Below, in pieces: positions 38,929 to 48,400 of a DNA stretch of 64,000 bases. A program made the position numbers and the translations under genes. Position 1 is the stretch's first letter, and every line of letters starts with the position of its first letter. The stretch spans positions 310,001 to 374,000 of the forward strand of contig NZ_JAHKPN010000011.1 of the NCBI RefSeq assembly GCF_018860545.1, in the 5' to 3' direction. The notes beneath the pieces were generated by a model, which was not told where the DNA came from, ran no database searches, and was given only the letters and a program-made list of their open reading frames with translations. This DNA is from Winogradskyella psychrotolerans (GTDB lineage Bacteria; Bacteroidota; Bacteroidia; Flavobacteriales; Flavobacteriaceae).

Positions 38929-39285
38929 TTACTTACTTAGTTTTTTTATTAAAGCCTGTTTTAAACGGTATAGCATTTTTCTAATGGTAATGATATTGTC
39001 TTGTAATGCATTATCGAACGCTATATACCAAATTCGTTCTGCTATGACTAACTGCGTTTCTATTTCCGCCAGTGATCCCGATGCTATATTTAAAAATCGA
39101 ATCAAATCCTTTGTAGAACCTCTACTCGATCCCTCAGCTATATTTGAAGGCAACGAAACAGCTGCTCTTCTAAGTTGAGAGGTTAATCCAACGTTTTCAG
39201 ATGCAGGAAAACCCTTCGTACGTTTATAAATATCCTCTACTAAATTTAAACCTAATTTATAAACTTCTAAATCTTTATGAGTCAT
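38929..39285 (-). CDS. Four-helix-bundle protein (23S rRNA intervening-sequence type)
   Basis: This 118-residue all-helical protein belongs to the family first seen inside 23S rRNA intervening sequences and later found widely as free-standing genes. The diagnostic stretch GLTSQLRRAAVSLPSNIAEGSSR is present, followed by FLNIASGSLAEIETQLVIAERI. Its function is unknown. It sits between cysN and cysQ, splitting an otherwise functional sulfur gene group, 1 nt before cysQ and about 33 nt after an 8-bp tandem-repeat array. That looks like a later insertion. Confidence 0.88.
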   Translation of the reverse strand: MTHKDLEVYKLGLNLVEDIYKRTKGFPASENVGLTSQLRRAAVSLPSNIAEGSSRGSTKDLIRFLNIASGSLAEIETQLVIAERIWYIAFDNALQDNIITIRKMLYRLKQALIKKLSK

Positions 39286-39318
39286 TTTTAAAATTTTAAA
39301 ATTCCTATTCTAAAGATT

Positions 39319-39374
39319 CACCGCATCACCCCATCACCGCATCACTGCATCACCGCATCACTGCATCACTGCAT
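39319..39374. repeat. Tandem repeat, 7 x 8 bp, consensus CACYGCAT
   Basis: Seven uninterrupted 8-bp units run from 39319: CACCGCAT, CACCCCAT, CACCGCAT, CACTGCAT, CACCGCAT, CACTGCAT, CACTGCAT. The array ends 5 bp from the cysN stop codon and precedes the four-helix-bundle gene on the transcribed (minus) strand, where it reads ATGCRGTG. Copy number could change by slippage, but the array is non-coding, so any effect would be on spacing or RNA structure. Confidence 0.95.
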
Positions 39375-39379
39375 CATCA

Positions 39380-40636
39380 TTAAATAATCATCCCAGCACC
39401 AATAGTTTCATTGGTTTGTTCATCGATAATAATAATACTTCCCGTTTGGCGGTTCTTTTTATAAGCGTCAAAAAAGATAGGTTTCGCCGTTCTAATTGAA
39501 AGTCGAGCAATATCATTCATTTCTACCTTATCGATACCTTCAATACGATGTAAGGTATTAATATCAATCTTATATTTTAATTCTTTAATCATCCCAACCG
39601 TTTCATTAGTTGTGTGCTTAATCACCACTTTAGTACGTGCTTGCATTGGAGTTGTACTCATCCAAGATACTAAGACTTCTAAATCCTGACCAATTTGAGG
39701 GACGTTATTTTCACGAACAATCATATCGCCACGGCTATTATCAATTTCATCCTCTAAGGTCATCGTCACAGACATCGGCGCAAAAGCTTCTGCTATTTCT
39801 TCTCCATTAAGTTCAATGGTTTTAATAGTCGTCACAAAACCAGAAGGCAGTGATTTCACCTTATCTCCAGGCTTAAAAATACCTCCATCTATACGACCAG
39901 CAAAACCGCGATAATCTTGGTAATCTAAAGTATGTGGACGAATAACAGATTGAATTGGGAAACGGCAGTCTACCAAATTATGATCGCTTGAAATATGAAC
40001 CGTTTCTAAATGATACATTAACGTGCTGCCATCATACCAATCCATATTCTCCGATCGATTTACTACATTATCTCCATTTAAAGCTGAGATTGGAATAAAC
40101 TGAATATCCTTAATATCTAATTTAGACGAAAACGCTTTAAAGTCTGCCACAATATTAGTGTACACCTCTTCACTATAATCCACTAAATCCATTTTATTCA
40201 CACAAACAATAGCATGTGGTATACGTAACAACGAAGCAATAAATGCATGACGGTGCGTTTGCTCTAACATCCCTTTACGCGCATCAACAAGGATAATCGC
40301 TAAGTTAGCCGTAGACGCTCCAGTCACCATATTTCGGGTATACTGAATATGTCCTGGTGTATCTGCAATGATAAATTTACGTTTTGGTGTGGCGAAATAA
40401 CGATACGCAACATCTATGGTAATGCCTTGCTCTCGTTCAGATTTTAAACCATCCGTCAATAAAGATAAATCTACATAATCAAAACCTTTACTTTTACTAG
40501 ACGCTTCAACCGCATCTAACTGATCTTGAAAAATTGACTTACTATCGTAAAGCAAACGCCCTATTAATGTACTCTTTCCATCATCTACACTTCCCGCTGT
40601 TGTAAAACGTAATAATTCTATATCTTGATAATCCAT
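39380..40636 (-). CDS. cysN: Sulfate adenylyltransferase subunit 1 (GTPase)
   Basis: This is the regulatory GTPase subunit of ATP sulfurylase, which couples GTP hydrolysis to APS formation by CysD. The 418-residue EF-Tu-like protein has the P-loop TAGSVDDGKSTLIGRLLYDSK, switch II DTPGHIQYTRNM and NKMDLVDY. Beta-barrel domains 2 and 3 follow. It is somewhat shorter than the roughly 475-residue E. coli CysN and carries no fused APS-kinase domain, consistent with the separate cysC gene. It lies 95 nt downstream of cysD. Confidence 0.94.
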   Translation of the reverse strand: MDYQDIELLRFTTAGSVDDGKSTLIGRLLYDSKSIFQDQLDAVEASSKSKGFDYVDLSLLTDGLKSEREQGITIDVAYRYFATPKRKFIIADTPGHIQYTRNMVTGASTANLAIILVDARKGMLEQTHRHAFIASLLRIPHAIVCVNKMDLVDYSEEVYTNIVADFKAFSSKLDIKDIQFIPISALNGDNVVNRSENMDWYDGSTLMYHLETVHISSDHNLVDCRFPIQSVIRPHTLDYQDYRGFAGRIDGGIFKPGDKVKSLPSGFVTTIKTIELNGEEIAEAFAPMSVTMTLEDEIDNSRGDMIVRENNVPQIGQDLEVLVSWMSTTPMQARTKVVIKHTTNETVGMIKELKYKIDINTLHRIEGIDKVEMNDIARLSIRTAKPIFFDAYKKNRQTGSIIIIDEQTNETIGAGMII

Positions 40637-40731
40637 TTTTAATCCGTGTTAGTTGTTAGTTGTCAGCCTTTAGTTCTCTAATCGTATTTATTTCGATTTC
40701 TAAAGTCTCAACCTAATTTCTATTTGTTTTT

Positions 40732-41637
40732 TTAAAAGTAACCTTGTTTTTTACGATCTTCCATTGCTGTTTCAGCGCGCTTATCATCAGCACGACCTCC
40801 ACGTTCGGTTGTACGCGTTGTTGCAATTTCTTCTATGATTTTATCTAAATCATCTGCGGTAGACTCAACAGCACCAGTAATTGGCATATCACCACAAGTT
40901 CGGTATCGCACCGTCATAGTCTCAACAGCTTCACCTTCTTTTAATGTTATAAATTCAGAATTTGCTAAAATCACACCATCTCTAACCACACAATCCCGTT
41001 GGTGAGAGAAATACAATGATGGTAATTCTATATTTTCTAATTTAATATATTCCCAAACGTCCATTTCTGTCCAATTAGAAATTGGAAACACTCTAAAATG
41101 TTCTCCATAGTTTTTGCGACCATTGAATAAGTTCCATAATTCTGGTCTTTGGTTTTTTGGATCCCATTGTCCAAACTCATCTCGATGTGAAAAGAAACGT
41201 TCTTTTGCTCGTGCTTTTTCTTCATCACGTCTTGCACCACCCATGGCTGCATCAACTTTGTGTTCTTCCAATGTATCTAAAAGAGACACAATCTGAAGGG
41301 AATTACGAGAGGCATCAGCACCTGTTTCTTCCTTCGCACGACCTTTATCAATTGCTTCTTGAACTGAACCAACTATAAGTGTCACACCTAATTTTTCAAC
41401 TAATTCATCTCTAAACGCAATCGTTTCAGGAAAATTATGACCCGTATCAATATGAATTAATGGAAACGGTATCTTTGCTGGAAAGAAAGCTTTCTTCGCC
41501 AAATGGGTTAATAAGATTGAATCTTTTCCTCCTGAAAATAGTAATACTGGGTTTTCAAATTGCGCAGCAATCTCTCTAATTACAAAGATGGCTTCAGATT
41601 CTAATTCTCTTAGGTGATTAATAATATAATTGCTCAT
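40732..41637 (-). CDS. cysD: Sulfate adenylyltransferase subunit 2
   Basis: This is the catalytic subunit of ATP sulfurylase: ATP + sulfate to APS + PPi. The 301-residue PP-loop protein shows LLFSGGKDSILLTHLA, HIDTGHNFPETIAFRD, the conserved GGARRDEEKARAKERFFS, and the C-terminal RYRTCGDMPITGAVES ... ERGGRADDK. Its start overlaps the cysC stop by 1 nt, so the two are translationally coupled. Confidence 0.96.
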   Translation of the reverse strand: MSNYIINHLRELESEAIFVIREIAAQFENPVLLFSGGKDSILLTHLAKKAFFPAKIPFPLIHIDTGHNFPETIAFRDELVEKLGVTLIVGSVQEAIDKGRAKEETGADASRNSLQIVSLLDTLEEHKVDAAMGGARRDEEKARAKERFFSHRDEFGQWDPKNQRPELWNLFNGRKNYGEHFRVFPISNWTEMDVWEYIKLENIELPSLYFSHQRDCVVRDGVILANSEFITLKEGEAVETMTVRYRTCGDMPITGAVESTADDLDKIIEEIATTRTTERGGRADDKRAETAMEDRKKQGYF

Positions 41638-42233
41638 TATTCAATTTTTAATTTTTCAACAATAACGTCTAATATAGTTTTTACCGATGCTTCTATCGGT
41701 TGATCATCTGTAATAATTTCAATATCGGGTTGGATTGGCGCTTCGTAAGGTGCCGAAATTCCAGTCATATTTTTTATTTCTCCTGCGCGCGCTTTTTTAT
41801 ACAAGCCTTTTACATCTCTACGTTCACATTCTTCTAGAGAGGTATTGATATAGATTTCAATAAAGTTTTCCGCACCAACAATCGTCTTAATATTTTCTCT
41901 ATCCTTAATATATGGGGAAACAAAAGCCGCCAAAGTGACTATACCTGCATTGACCATTAAGTTACCAACTTCTGCTATTCTTCTAATATTTTCGGTACGA
42001 TCTTCTGGAGCAAAACTAAGGTCTTTATTTATACCCTGCCTAATATTATCCCCATCTAAACTAAAGGTGGAAATGCCTTTTTTATAAAGCTCCATTTCTA
42101 CCAAATTAGCAAGCGTAGATTTTCCAGACCCAGATAACCCAGTAAACCATAGAAGAAATGAGCGATGACCGTGGTGTTTTTCCCGATCCATTTTACTAAT
42201 TTTATAATCGTGCCTAACCGTGTTTAAGCTCAT
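41637..42233 (-). CDS. cysC: Adenylylsulfate (APS) kinase
   Basis: This enzyme phosphorylates APS to PAPS, the universal sulfate donor. Its 198 residues are a complete free-standing kinase: P-loop WFTGLSGSGKSTLAN, DGDNIRQGINKDLSF, the substrate-binding AFVSPYIKDRENI, and KGLYKKARAGEIKNMTGISAPYE. APS kinase in a cluster without cysH or sulfite-reductase genes points to PAPS being used for sulfation. Its start overlaps the DUF2061 gene stop by 4 nt. Confidence 0.96.
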   Translation of the reverse strand: MSLNTVRHDYKISKMDREKHHGHRSFLLWFTGLSGSGKSTLANLVEMELYKKGISTFSLDGDNIRQGINKDLSFAPEDRTENIRRIAEVGNLMVNAGIVTLAAFVSPYIKDRENIKTIVGAENFIEIYINTSLEECERRDVKGLYKKARAGEIKNMTGISAPYEAPIQPDIEIITDDQPIEASVKTILDVIVEKLKIE

Positions 42234-42670
42234 AGTTCTTTAGATTTTTTCAATTGGTTTAATCGTTTTCTTCTATTTCTTTTGTCCAATCCAAAATCAA
42301 TACGGTACCAGAGTTTCTCATGTCCAAAATACAATACCATTTTTGTAAGCACCTCAGCACCTCCAATTTTTAAACCCGTTAAAGGGTTTCCTGTAACGAT
42401 CCATCCTAAAACAAAAGTATCAATTGTTCCGACAGCACGCCATGAAAACGTCTTTAAAATATGACGCTTGTTAGACGATTCTATTTTCGATTTAAACCAA
42501 GCCCGCTCATGTAAGTAATAAAGAACCATCTTAGTGATAAGTTCCATAAACGCTATCTGCGAACCTAGTTTAACATTTCCAGATATAAACCACGACAACA
42601 GGAAAGTATCCAATGTCCCTATAATACGCCAAGTAATAGTTTTAGCAAAATGTCGTTTACTGAATTTCAA
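42230..42670 (-). CDS. Tandem DUF2061 membrane protein
   Basis: The 146-residue product consists of two DUF2061-like repeats: about 6-60 (FAKTITWRIIGTLDTFLLSWFISG ... ELITKMVLYYLHERAWF) and 70-125 (ILKTFSWRAVGTIDTFVLGWIVTG ... EVLTKMVLYFGHEKLWY). Each repeat should form two membrane spans. The C-terminus is strongly basic. The function is unknown. It overlaps cysC by 4 nt and lies 4 nt after the fucose synthase gene, so it is an integral part of the sulfate-activation operon and may help bring sulfate or PAPS-making enzymes to the membrane; that last point is conjecture. Confidence 0.85.
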   Translation of the reverse strand: MKFSKRHFAKTITWRIIGTLDTFLLSWFISGNVKLGSQIAFMELITKMVLYYLHERAWFKSKIESSNKRHILKTFSWRAVGTIDTFVLGWIVTGNPLTGLKIGGAEVLTKMVLYFGHEKLWYRIDFGLDKRNRRKRLNQLKKSKEL

Positions 42671-42674
42671 ACTA

Positions 42675-43634
42675 TTATAGTTTTAATGTTTTATAATCCT
42701 CTTGATGCGATTGAAACCAATGATAAGCATCCTCAATACCTTTTTCTAAAGAGTACTTAGGCTCCCAACCTAAAGCTCTTAATTTAGAACTATCCATTAA
42801 TTTTCTTGGTGTTCCGTCTGGCTTTGTACTATCCCAAACTATTGAACCTTTATGCCCTACAATTTTTTGTATCGTTTCCGCTAAGGTCTTAATAGTAACA
42901 TCTGTACCTGTGCCCACATTATACAAATGCTCTGGCAGTACATTATTTACAGCAAATAAAACCGCTTGAGCCAAATCGTCAACATGTAAAAACTCGCGCA
43001 TCGGTGTTCCGCTACCCCAAAGTCCAACAGGACTACTAGTGTCCTTTGCTTCGTGAAATTTACGAATCATAGCAGGCATAACATGAGAACTCTCTAAATC
43101 AAAATTATCATGAGGCCCATATAAATTGGTGGGCATTAAGCTTACAAAATCTTTCCCAAATTGCTTTCTTATGGCTTCACAAGCTTTAACTCCCGCAATT
43201 TTTGCGATAGCATACCACTCATTAGTAGGCTCTAAACTATCCGTTAAGAGATACTCTTCCTTTAAGGGTTGTGGTGCAAATTTTGGATAGATACAAGAAC
43301 TCCCCAAAAAAATAAATTTCTTAACATCTAAATGATGAGCGGCATCAATTAGATTATTTTGTATTTGTAGGTTTTCCATTAAAAATGGATAAGGAAAATT
43401 GTTGTTCGCTAAAATCCCTCCTACTTTGGCTGCCGCATCAATGATGATATCTGGTTGTTCAGCTGCAATAAATGCGTTAACCGCCTGCTGATTTCTTAAA
43501 TCGAGCTCAGCACTTGTTCTACCAATTAAATTAGTATACCCTTGGGCTGTTAAGGCCCTCCAGATTGCAGATCCTACCATACCTCTATGGCCTGCGATGT
43601 ATATTTTTGAAGTCGTAGCCATAGTATTACTCAA
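42675..43634 (-). CDS. fcl: GDP-L-fucose synthase
   Basis: This bifunctional epimerase-reductase converts GDP-4-keto-6-deoxymannose to GDP-L-fucose. The 319-residue SDR protein has the N-terminal [18 protein letters not shown], the family mark [22 protein letters not shown], the catalytic YAIAK, and [27 protein letters not shown]. It overlaps the gmd gene by 8 nt, and together they supply GDP-L-fucose, a sugar that is often sulfated in marine polysaccharides. Confidence 0.95.
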   Translation of the reverse strand: MSNTMATTSKIYIAGHRGMVGSAIWRALTAQGYTNLIGRTSAELDLRNQQAVNAFIAAEQPDIIIDAAAKVGGILANNNFPYPFLMENLQIQNNLIDAAHHLDVKKFIFLGSSCIYPKFAPQPLKEEYLLTDSLEPTNEWYAIAKIAGVKACEAIRKQFGKDFVSLMPTNLYGPHDNFDLESSHVMPAMIRKFHEAKDTSSPVGLWGSGTPMREFLHVDDLAQAVLFAVNNVLPEHLYNVGTGTDVTIKTLAETIQKIVGHKGSIVWDSTKPDGTPRKLMDSSKLRALGWEPKYSLEKGIEDAYHWFQSHQEDYKTLKL

Positions 43635-44742
43635 AATAGTTCATGGTTGTATAACCGCCTTTTTCAAGATACTGTTGTTGTTTCATCAGTTTTATATCGC
43701 TCTGCATCATATCCTTTACTAAATCATTTAAATCGTACTGACACTCCCAGCCTAATTTTTCTTTAGCTTTTGAAGCATCACCAATTAACAACTCAACCTC
43801 AGTTGGTCTAAAGTAACGTGGATCTACAGCTAAGACCTCTTTACCAATTTCTAATTGATAATCTGGATTATTACATTTAGTAACGTAAGCTTTTTCATGT
43901 TCACCTTCTCCTTTAAACTCAAGCTCTACACCAACTTCTGCAAAACTCATATGTACAAAATCTCGAATTCTTGTCGTTTTACCAGTGGCAATCACCCAGT
44001 CTTCAGCTTCTTCAGCTTGAAGTATCATCCACATCATACGCACATAATCCTTAGCGTGTCCCCAATCTCGTTGTGCATCCAAATTACCTAAGTAAAATTT
44101 ATCTTGTAACCCTAAAGCGATACGAGACACCGCTCTTGTAATTTTTCTGGTCACAAACGTCTCCCCTCTAATTGGAGATTCATGGTTAAATAAAATCCCA
44201 TTACAAGCATACATATCATAAGCCTCACGATAGTTCACAGTAATCCAATAGGCATACATTTTTGCTACAGCATATGGTGAACGCGGGTAAAACGGTGTGG
44301 TTTCAGATTGTGGTACTTCCTGAACTTTACCATATAATTCTGATGTTGATGCTTGATAAATACGTGTTTTTTTCTCTAAACCTAATAAGCGAACCGCATC
44401 TAAAATACGTAAGGTACCCAAACCATCTGCGTTCCCAGTATATTCAGGAATCTCAAAAGACACTGCCACATGACTCATAGCCGCTAGGTTATAAATCTCA
44501 TCAGGTTGAATTTCTTTAATTAAACGAATCAGATTCGTACTATCCGTCATATCACCATAATGCAAAAAGAAATTTTTATGATCGACATGCGGATCTTGAT
44601 ATAAATGATCTATTCTATCGGTATTAAATAAGGAAGAACGACGCTTTAAACCATGAACCTCATAGCCTTTTTTCAATAAAAACTCACTTAAATAGGCACC
44701 GTCTTGGCCCGTAACTCCTGTTATAAATGCAACTTTACTCAT
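43627..44742 (-). CDS. gmd: GDP-mannose 4,6-dehydratase
   Basis: This enzyme dehydrates GDP-D-mannose to GDP-4-keto-6-deoxy-D-mannose, the first committed step to GDP-L-fucose. From ATG 44742 it has 371 residues ([20 protein letters not shown]). Further motifs are [34 protein letters not shown], the catalytic YAVAK, and [17 protein letters not shown] reject the upstream TTG at 44751 because the ATG gives the usual family start. It is the first gene of the long minus-strand locus and has a -7 box 45 nt upstream. Confidence 0.96.
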   Translation of the reverse strand: MSKVAFITGVTGQDGAYLSEFLLKKGYEVHGLKRRSSLFNTDRIDHLYQDPHVDHKNFFLHYGDMTDSTNLIRLIKEIQPDEIYNLAAMSHVAVSFEIPEYTGNADGLGTLRILDAVRLLGLEKKTRIYQASTSELYGKVQEVPQSETTPFYPRSPYAVAKMYAYWITVNYREAYDMYACNGILFNHESPIRGETFVTRKITRAVSRIALGLQDKFYLGNLDAQRDWGHAKDYVRMMWMILQAEEAEDWVIATGKTTRIRDFVHMSFAEVGVELEFKGEGEHEKAYVTKCNNPDYQLEIGKEVLAVDPRYFRPTEVELLIGDASKAKEKLGWECQYDLNDLVKDMMQSDIKLMKQQQYLEKGGYTTMNYFE

Positions 44743-44787
44743 ACAAAACAAACTAAACCTTTGTGGTTTATTAATTTAAATTTGCCA

Positions 44788-44795
44788 CAAATTTA
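44788..44795 (-). promoter_or_regulatory. -7 box (TAAATTTG, minus strand) for gmd-fcl-DUF2061-cysC-cysD
   Basis: A perfect minus-strand TAnnTTTG match 45 nt before the gmd ATG. It is the only perfect box found upstream of the fucose/PAPS gene block. Confidence 0.5.
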
Positions 44796-45234
44796 AAAGA
44801 AATCAAGCATTATACTAGTTTATATTAAAGAATTAAAGAAAATGATTATTTAAAACCTTTAACTTATTAAATACTTTTAACACCTAAAGTGAACGAAAAA
44901 ACAGACAAACACAACACCACAAAAAAAATTAGATACGACAATCAATACCATCTCGCTTATATTTCTGCTCCCCTTTACAGCGACCGTCATTAAAACAAGA
45001 CTTAAAGATTCTATATTTCACTACAGAATTCAATGAACTCTTACCCGCAGATTATGAGTTGACCATGCCTATTCAGATTTTTACGTATTGAAACATTTAT
45101 GTTATGCACAAAACATTTTACAAAATTGGTTAAACTTAACTAAAACAAACTAAGTTACTGACAACCCGTAAGTTAAGCGTAAATAACTCAAATCCTTAAT
45201 GTAAGGTTAATCGTTTCGTAATACTTAAATTTTA

Positions 45235-45262
45235 TTGTTAAAAAAATCTTTCACTATATTTG
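45235..45262 (+). promoter_or_regulatory. -33/-7 promoter of the first T9SS gene
   Basis: TTG (45235-45237), 17-nt spacer, TATATTTG (45255-45262). The predicted 5' leader is about 150 nt. The layout is the same as at the second T9SS gene. Confidence 0.65.
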
Positions 45263-45417
45263 CAACCCCCTATATCTACAGTACTTATGGCTTATTTTGG
45301 CATTTTAACTTTTAACAACATTTTATATAGTTGTACAGTTGTAATTTGTAAGTATTTTCTTGAAAATATTCTATTTACAACCTACATTTCACCCTAAAAA
45401 TTAAAACAAATTAACAC

Positions 45418-48400
45418 ATGAAACACATTTACTTATTATTAATTACTCTTTTTATTGGGAGTATTGGATATTCTCAAACTACAGTATCCTATGATTTTTC
45501 TGACGGAGGGGCTGAAAGTGGACTCAATGAATCATCGCCTGGAATTACAGTAGATTCAAATATTGGTTTTGGTAGTTTCAAAAACTCTGGAACATCTAAT
45601 CCAGGAATATATAGTAATCAGTTACGTCTTTATCAAAACGACACTCAAGGAGGGTCTATAAAGATTTACGCCAACAACGGTGTTACCATAACCGATGTTA
45701 CAATCTATGCATCAAGTAGAACAGGTCCTGCTGAATATACTGTAGACGGAGGCAGTGCTACAGCAATTACTATTAGTGGAGGTGCGTATACTATGAGTTC
45801 GCTAGGGGGAATATCCACTATTGAACTAACACAAAAAGATAGTAATTCTAGTAATCGAATTTACATCGACAGTTTTGATGTAACATACTCCTCCCCTTCA
45901 ACTTGTACTTCCCCTACCAGTGAAGCTACAGCTTTTTCAGCATCTAGTATTACAACAGATGCCGCGACGATATCTTGGACAAGAGGTACCGATGGTGACA
46001 ATGTAATTGTTATTATGAAAGAAGGATCTGCCGTTGATTTTAGTCCTGAAAGCGAAACCTCTTATCCTGATAATGCCAACTTTTCATCTGGAACTGAACT
46101 AGGAACAGGAAACTATGTTGTTTATAATGGTTCTGGCACATCAGTAGACGTTACAGAATTATCATCTAACACAACTTACTATATTGCTATCTACGAATAT
46201 AATGACACAGATACGTGTTATATGAGCACGGCTTTAACTGATAATTTTACTACACTAATAAGTACAACTGTTGAATTCAATGGAAGTACGGCATCTGTTT
46301 CTGAAGGTGTAGGCACTTATGAATTAGAATTCACCATAGCTAATGAAGATGCCGTAAATGATACGACGTTTGATGTAGTTCTGACAGGTGGAGATGGTGA
46401 CGCTACAGATATAGATGGTTATACTACTCAAACGGTAACATTTCCTGGAGGGTCTGCTGCAGACCAAGTAGTTATATTAACGGTAACTGATGATACTGAT
46501 TTAGAAACCGATGAAACCTTAACCTTTGAAATACAAAATGTATCAGGTGGCGATAATGCAGTTGCAGGTTTAAATAGCACATTTACACTTACTATTACTA
46601 ATAACGATGTAGCGCCTCCAATTGCATTACCTTATAGTGAAGATTTTTCTGATTGTGGCGCTGTAGAATGGACTGCATTTGATGAAGCCGGAGGTAACTC
46701 ATGGACTTGTGGTAGTGATGAGTATGCTATGAATGGCTATGGGAGTACAAACGTTGATTGGTTAATTTCAGATTTCTCAATAGATTTTGATGCGTATGCA
46801 TCAGTAAACATTGATGTCACCACTCAAGAACGTTATGGCGACACAACTAATACACCAGGTGAATTTGAATTACTATATTCTATAGATTACACAGGTGGCG
46901 ATCCAACAACGGCAACATGGACAGCAATTACGTTTGACCCAAATAACACAGCTAGTTCCGGCACTCTATCTACAGCTTCTGTTACTTCTGTAGATGCTTC
47001 AAGCATTACAGGCACAGCGTATTTAGCATTTAAATATGATATGAATTTTGGAAGTGGAGCTGAAGATTGGCGCGTACAAAATATTGATATATATGAAGTT
47101 TTATCATCGACTACCGTTGAATTTGTTAGCTCTAGTGCCACAGTTGGGGAAGATGTAGGAACCTATGATTTAGAATTTTCTATTAGTAATGAAGACGCTA
47201 CAAATGACACAACGTTTGACGTGGTATTAGTTACTGGAGATACTGCAGATATAGATGGTTATACGACTCAAACGGTAACCTTTGCTGCGGGTACTAGCAC
47301 AAATCAAACCGTAACTATAACTGTAACGGATGATCTTATTGATGAAGGCGATGAAACCTTAACATTTGAAATACAGAACGTAGCAGGCGGTAACTCTGCT
47401 GCTGTTGGTTTTGCAAGTTCATTTGACTTAACTATTTCAGTTAGCGACACACCAATACCTGCTGCAGGATGGCAAATTACTTCTGAAAACACGGCTTTTG
47501 TTATTGATTTTGATACCACAGTAACAGATGTAAATAATGGTGCTTTTGACGGTTCTGGTTTTACTGATACTCCTGCGAGTGGTCAATTAGATTCTGATGC
47601 ATGGGAAGCAACAGGAATGTCTGATGGTTCTCTAAGCTATGGCGGTTCTCAAACCTCAGGTGATTATATAAAAGGATCAAGTACAGGAGGTGTTAGTAGT
47701 GGTGGTTTTTATGCCTTTGACACAGGTAGTAGTAATAGTAGCTTAGGATTTCAAGCTACTGGTAGTGACTTTACACCAGGAACGATTACGTTGAGAGCTC
47801 AAAACCAAACAGGAACTACGGTTACAACAGCTGATCTAGCATACTTAATATATGTTTATAATGACCAGGGACGATCAACTACGTTCGACTTCTCTTACAG
47901 TACAGATGATTTAAGCTATACCGATGTTGCAGCTTCAAATTTAACAAGTGATGCAACCGCTGATGGTAGTCTTATTTGGGTTTCTAACTCAAAAGCTACA
48001 AGCATTACAGGTTTATCTATTGCAGATGGGGAGTACTTATATTTACGTTGGTCTACAGCCGACAATGGAGGTAGCGGAAGTAGAGATGAATTTGCTTTAG
48101 ATGATATTAGCTTAAGTTTTAATCCAATACCACCCGTAACCTATACCTACAACGGCACATGGTCTCCAAGCGATCCAAATGGCACAGCTACTGCTAATGA
48201 TGACATCATAATCACTTCTGGTAACGCAACGATTACAGCAAATACAACTGCAAATTCCGTGACCGTTAACCCAGGAGCCGCAATCACAGTAGATGACATT
48301 GCAACGCTAAACGCTACCAACGGTTTAGTTTTAGAATCGACATCGTCTAGTTTTTCGAGTTTAATATTAAATGGTACAATTACAGGTACCATTACTTACG

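Larger units (their letters stand above)
44743..45417. other. 675-bp divergent intergenic region with a possible gene remnant
   Basis: This gap separates gmd from the first T9SS gene. Besides the two promoters it holds a stretch that reads like decayed coding sequence on the plus strand. A frame from GTG 44889 to a stop at 44991-44993 (…KIRYDNQYHLAYISAPLY) abuts a second frame, open from about 44987 to a stop at 45089-45091 (…FTTEFNELLPADYELT). A single-base frameshift would join them into a C-terminal fragment of about 67 residues. I do not recognise the family. Confidence 0.35.

Noticed and set aside
40640..40690. Repeated TTAGTTGT motif between cysD and cysN as a regulatory array
   Set aside because: There are only two partial copies in an AT-rich spacer, with no symmetry or spacing pattern.
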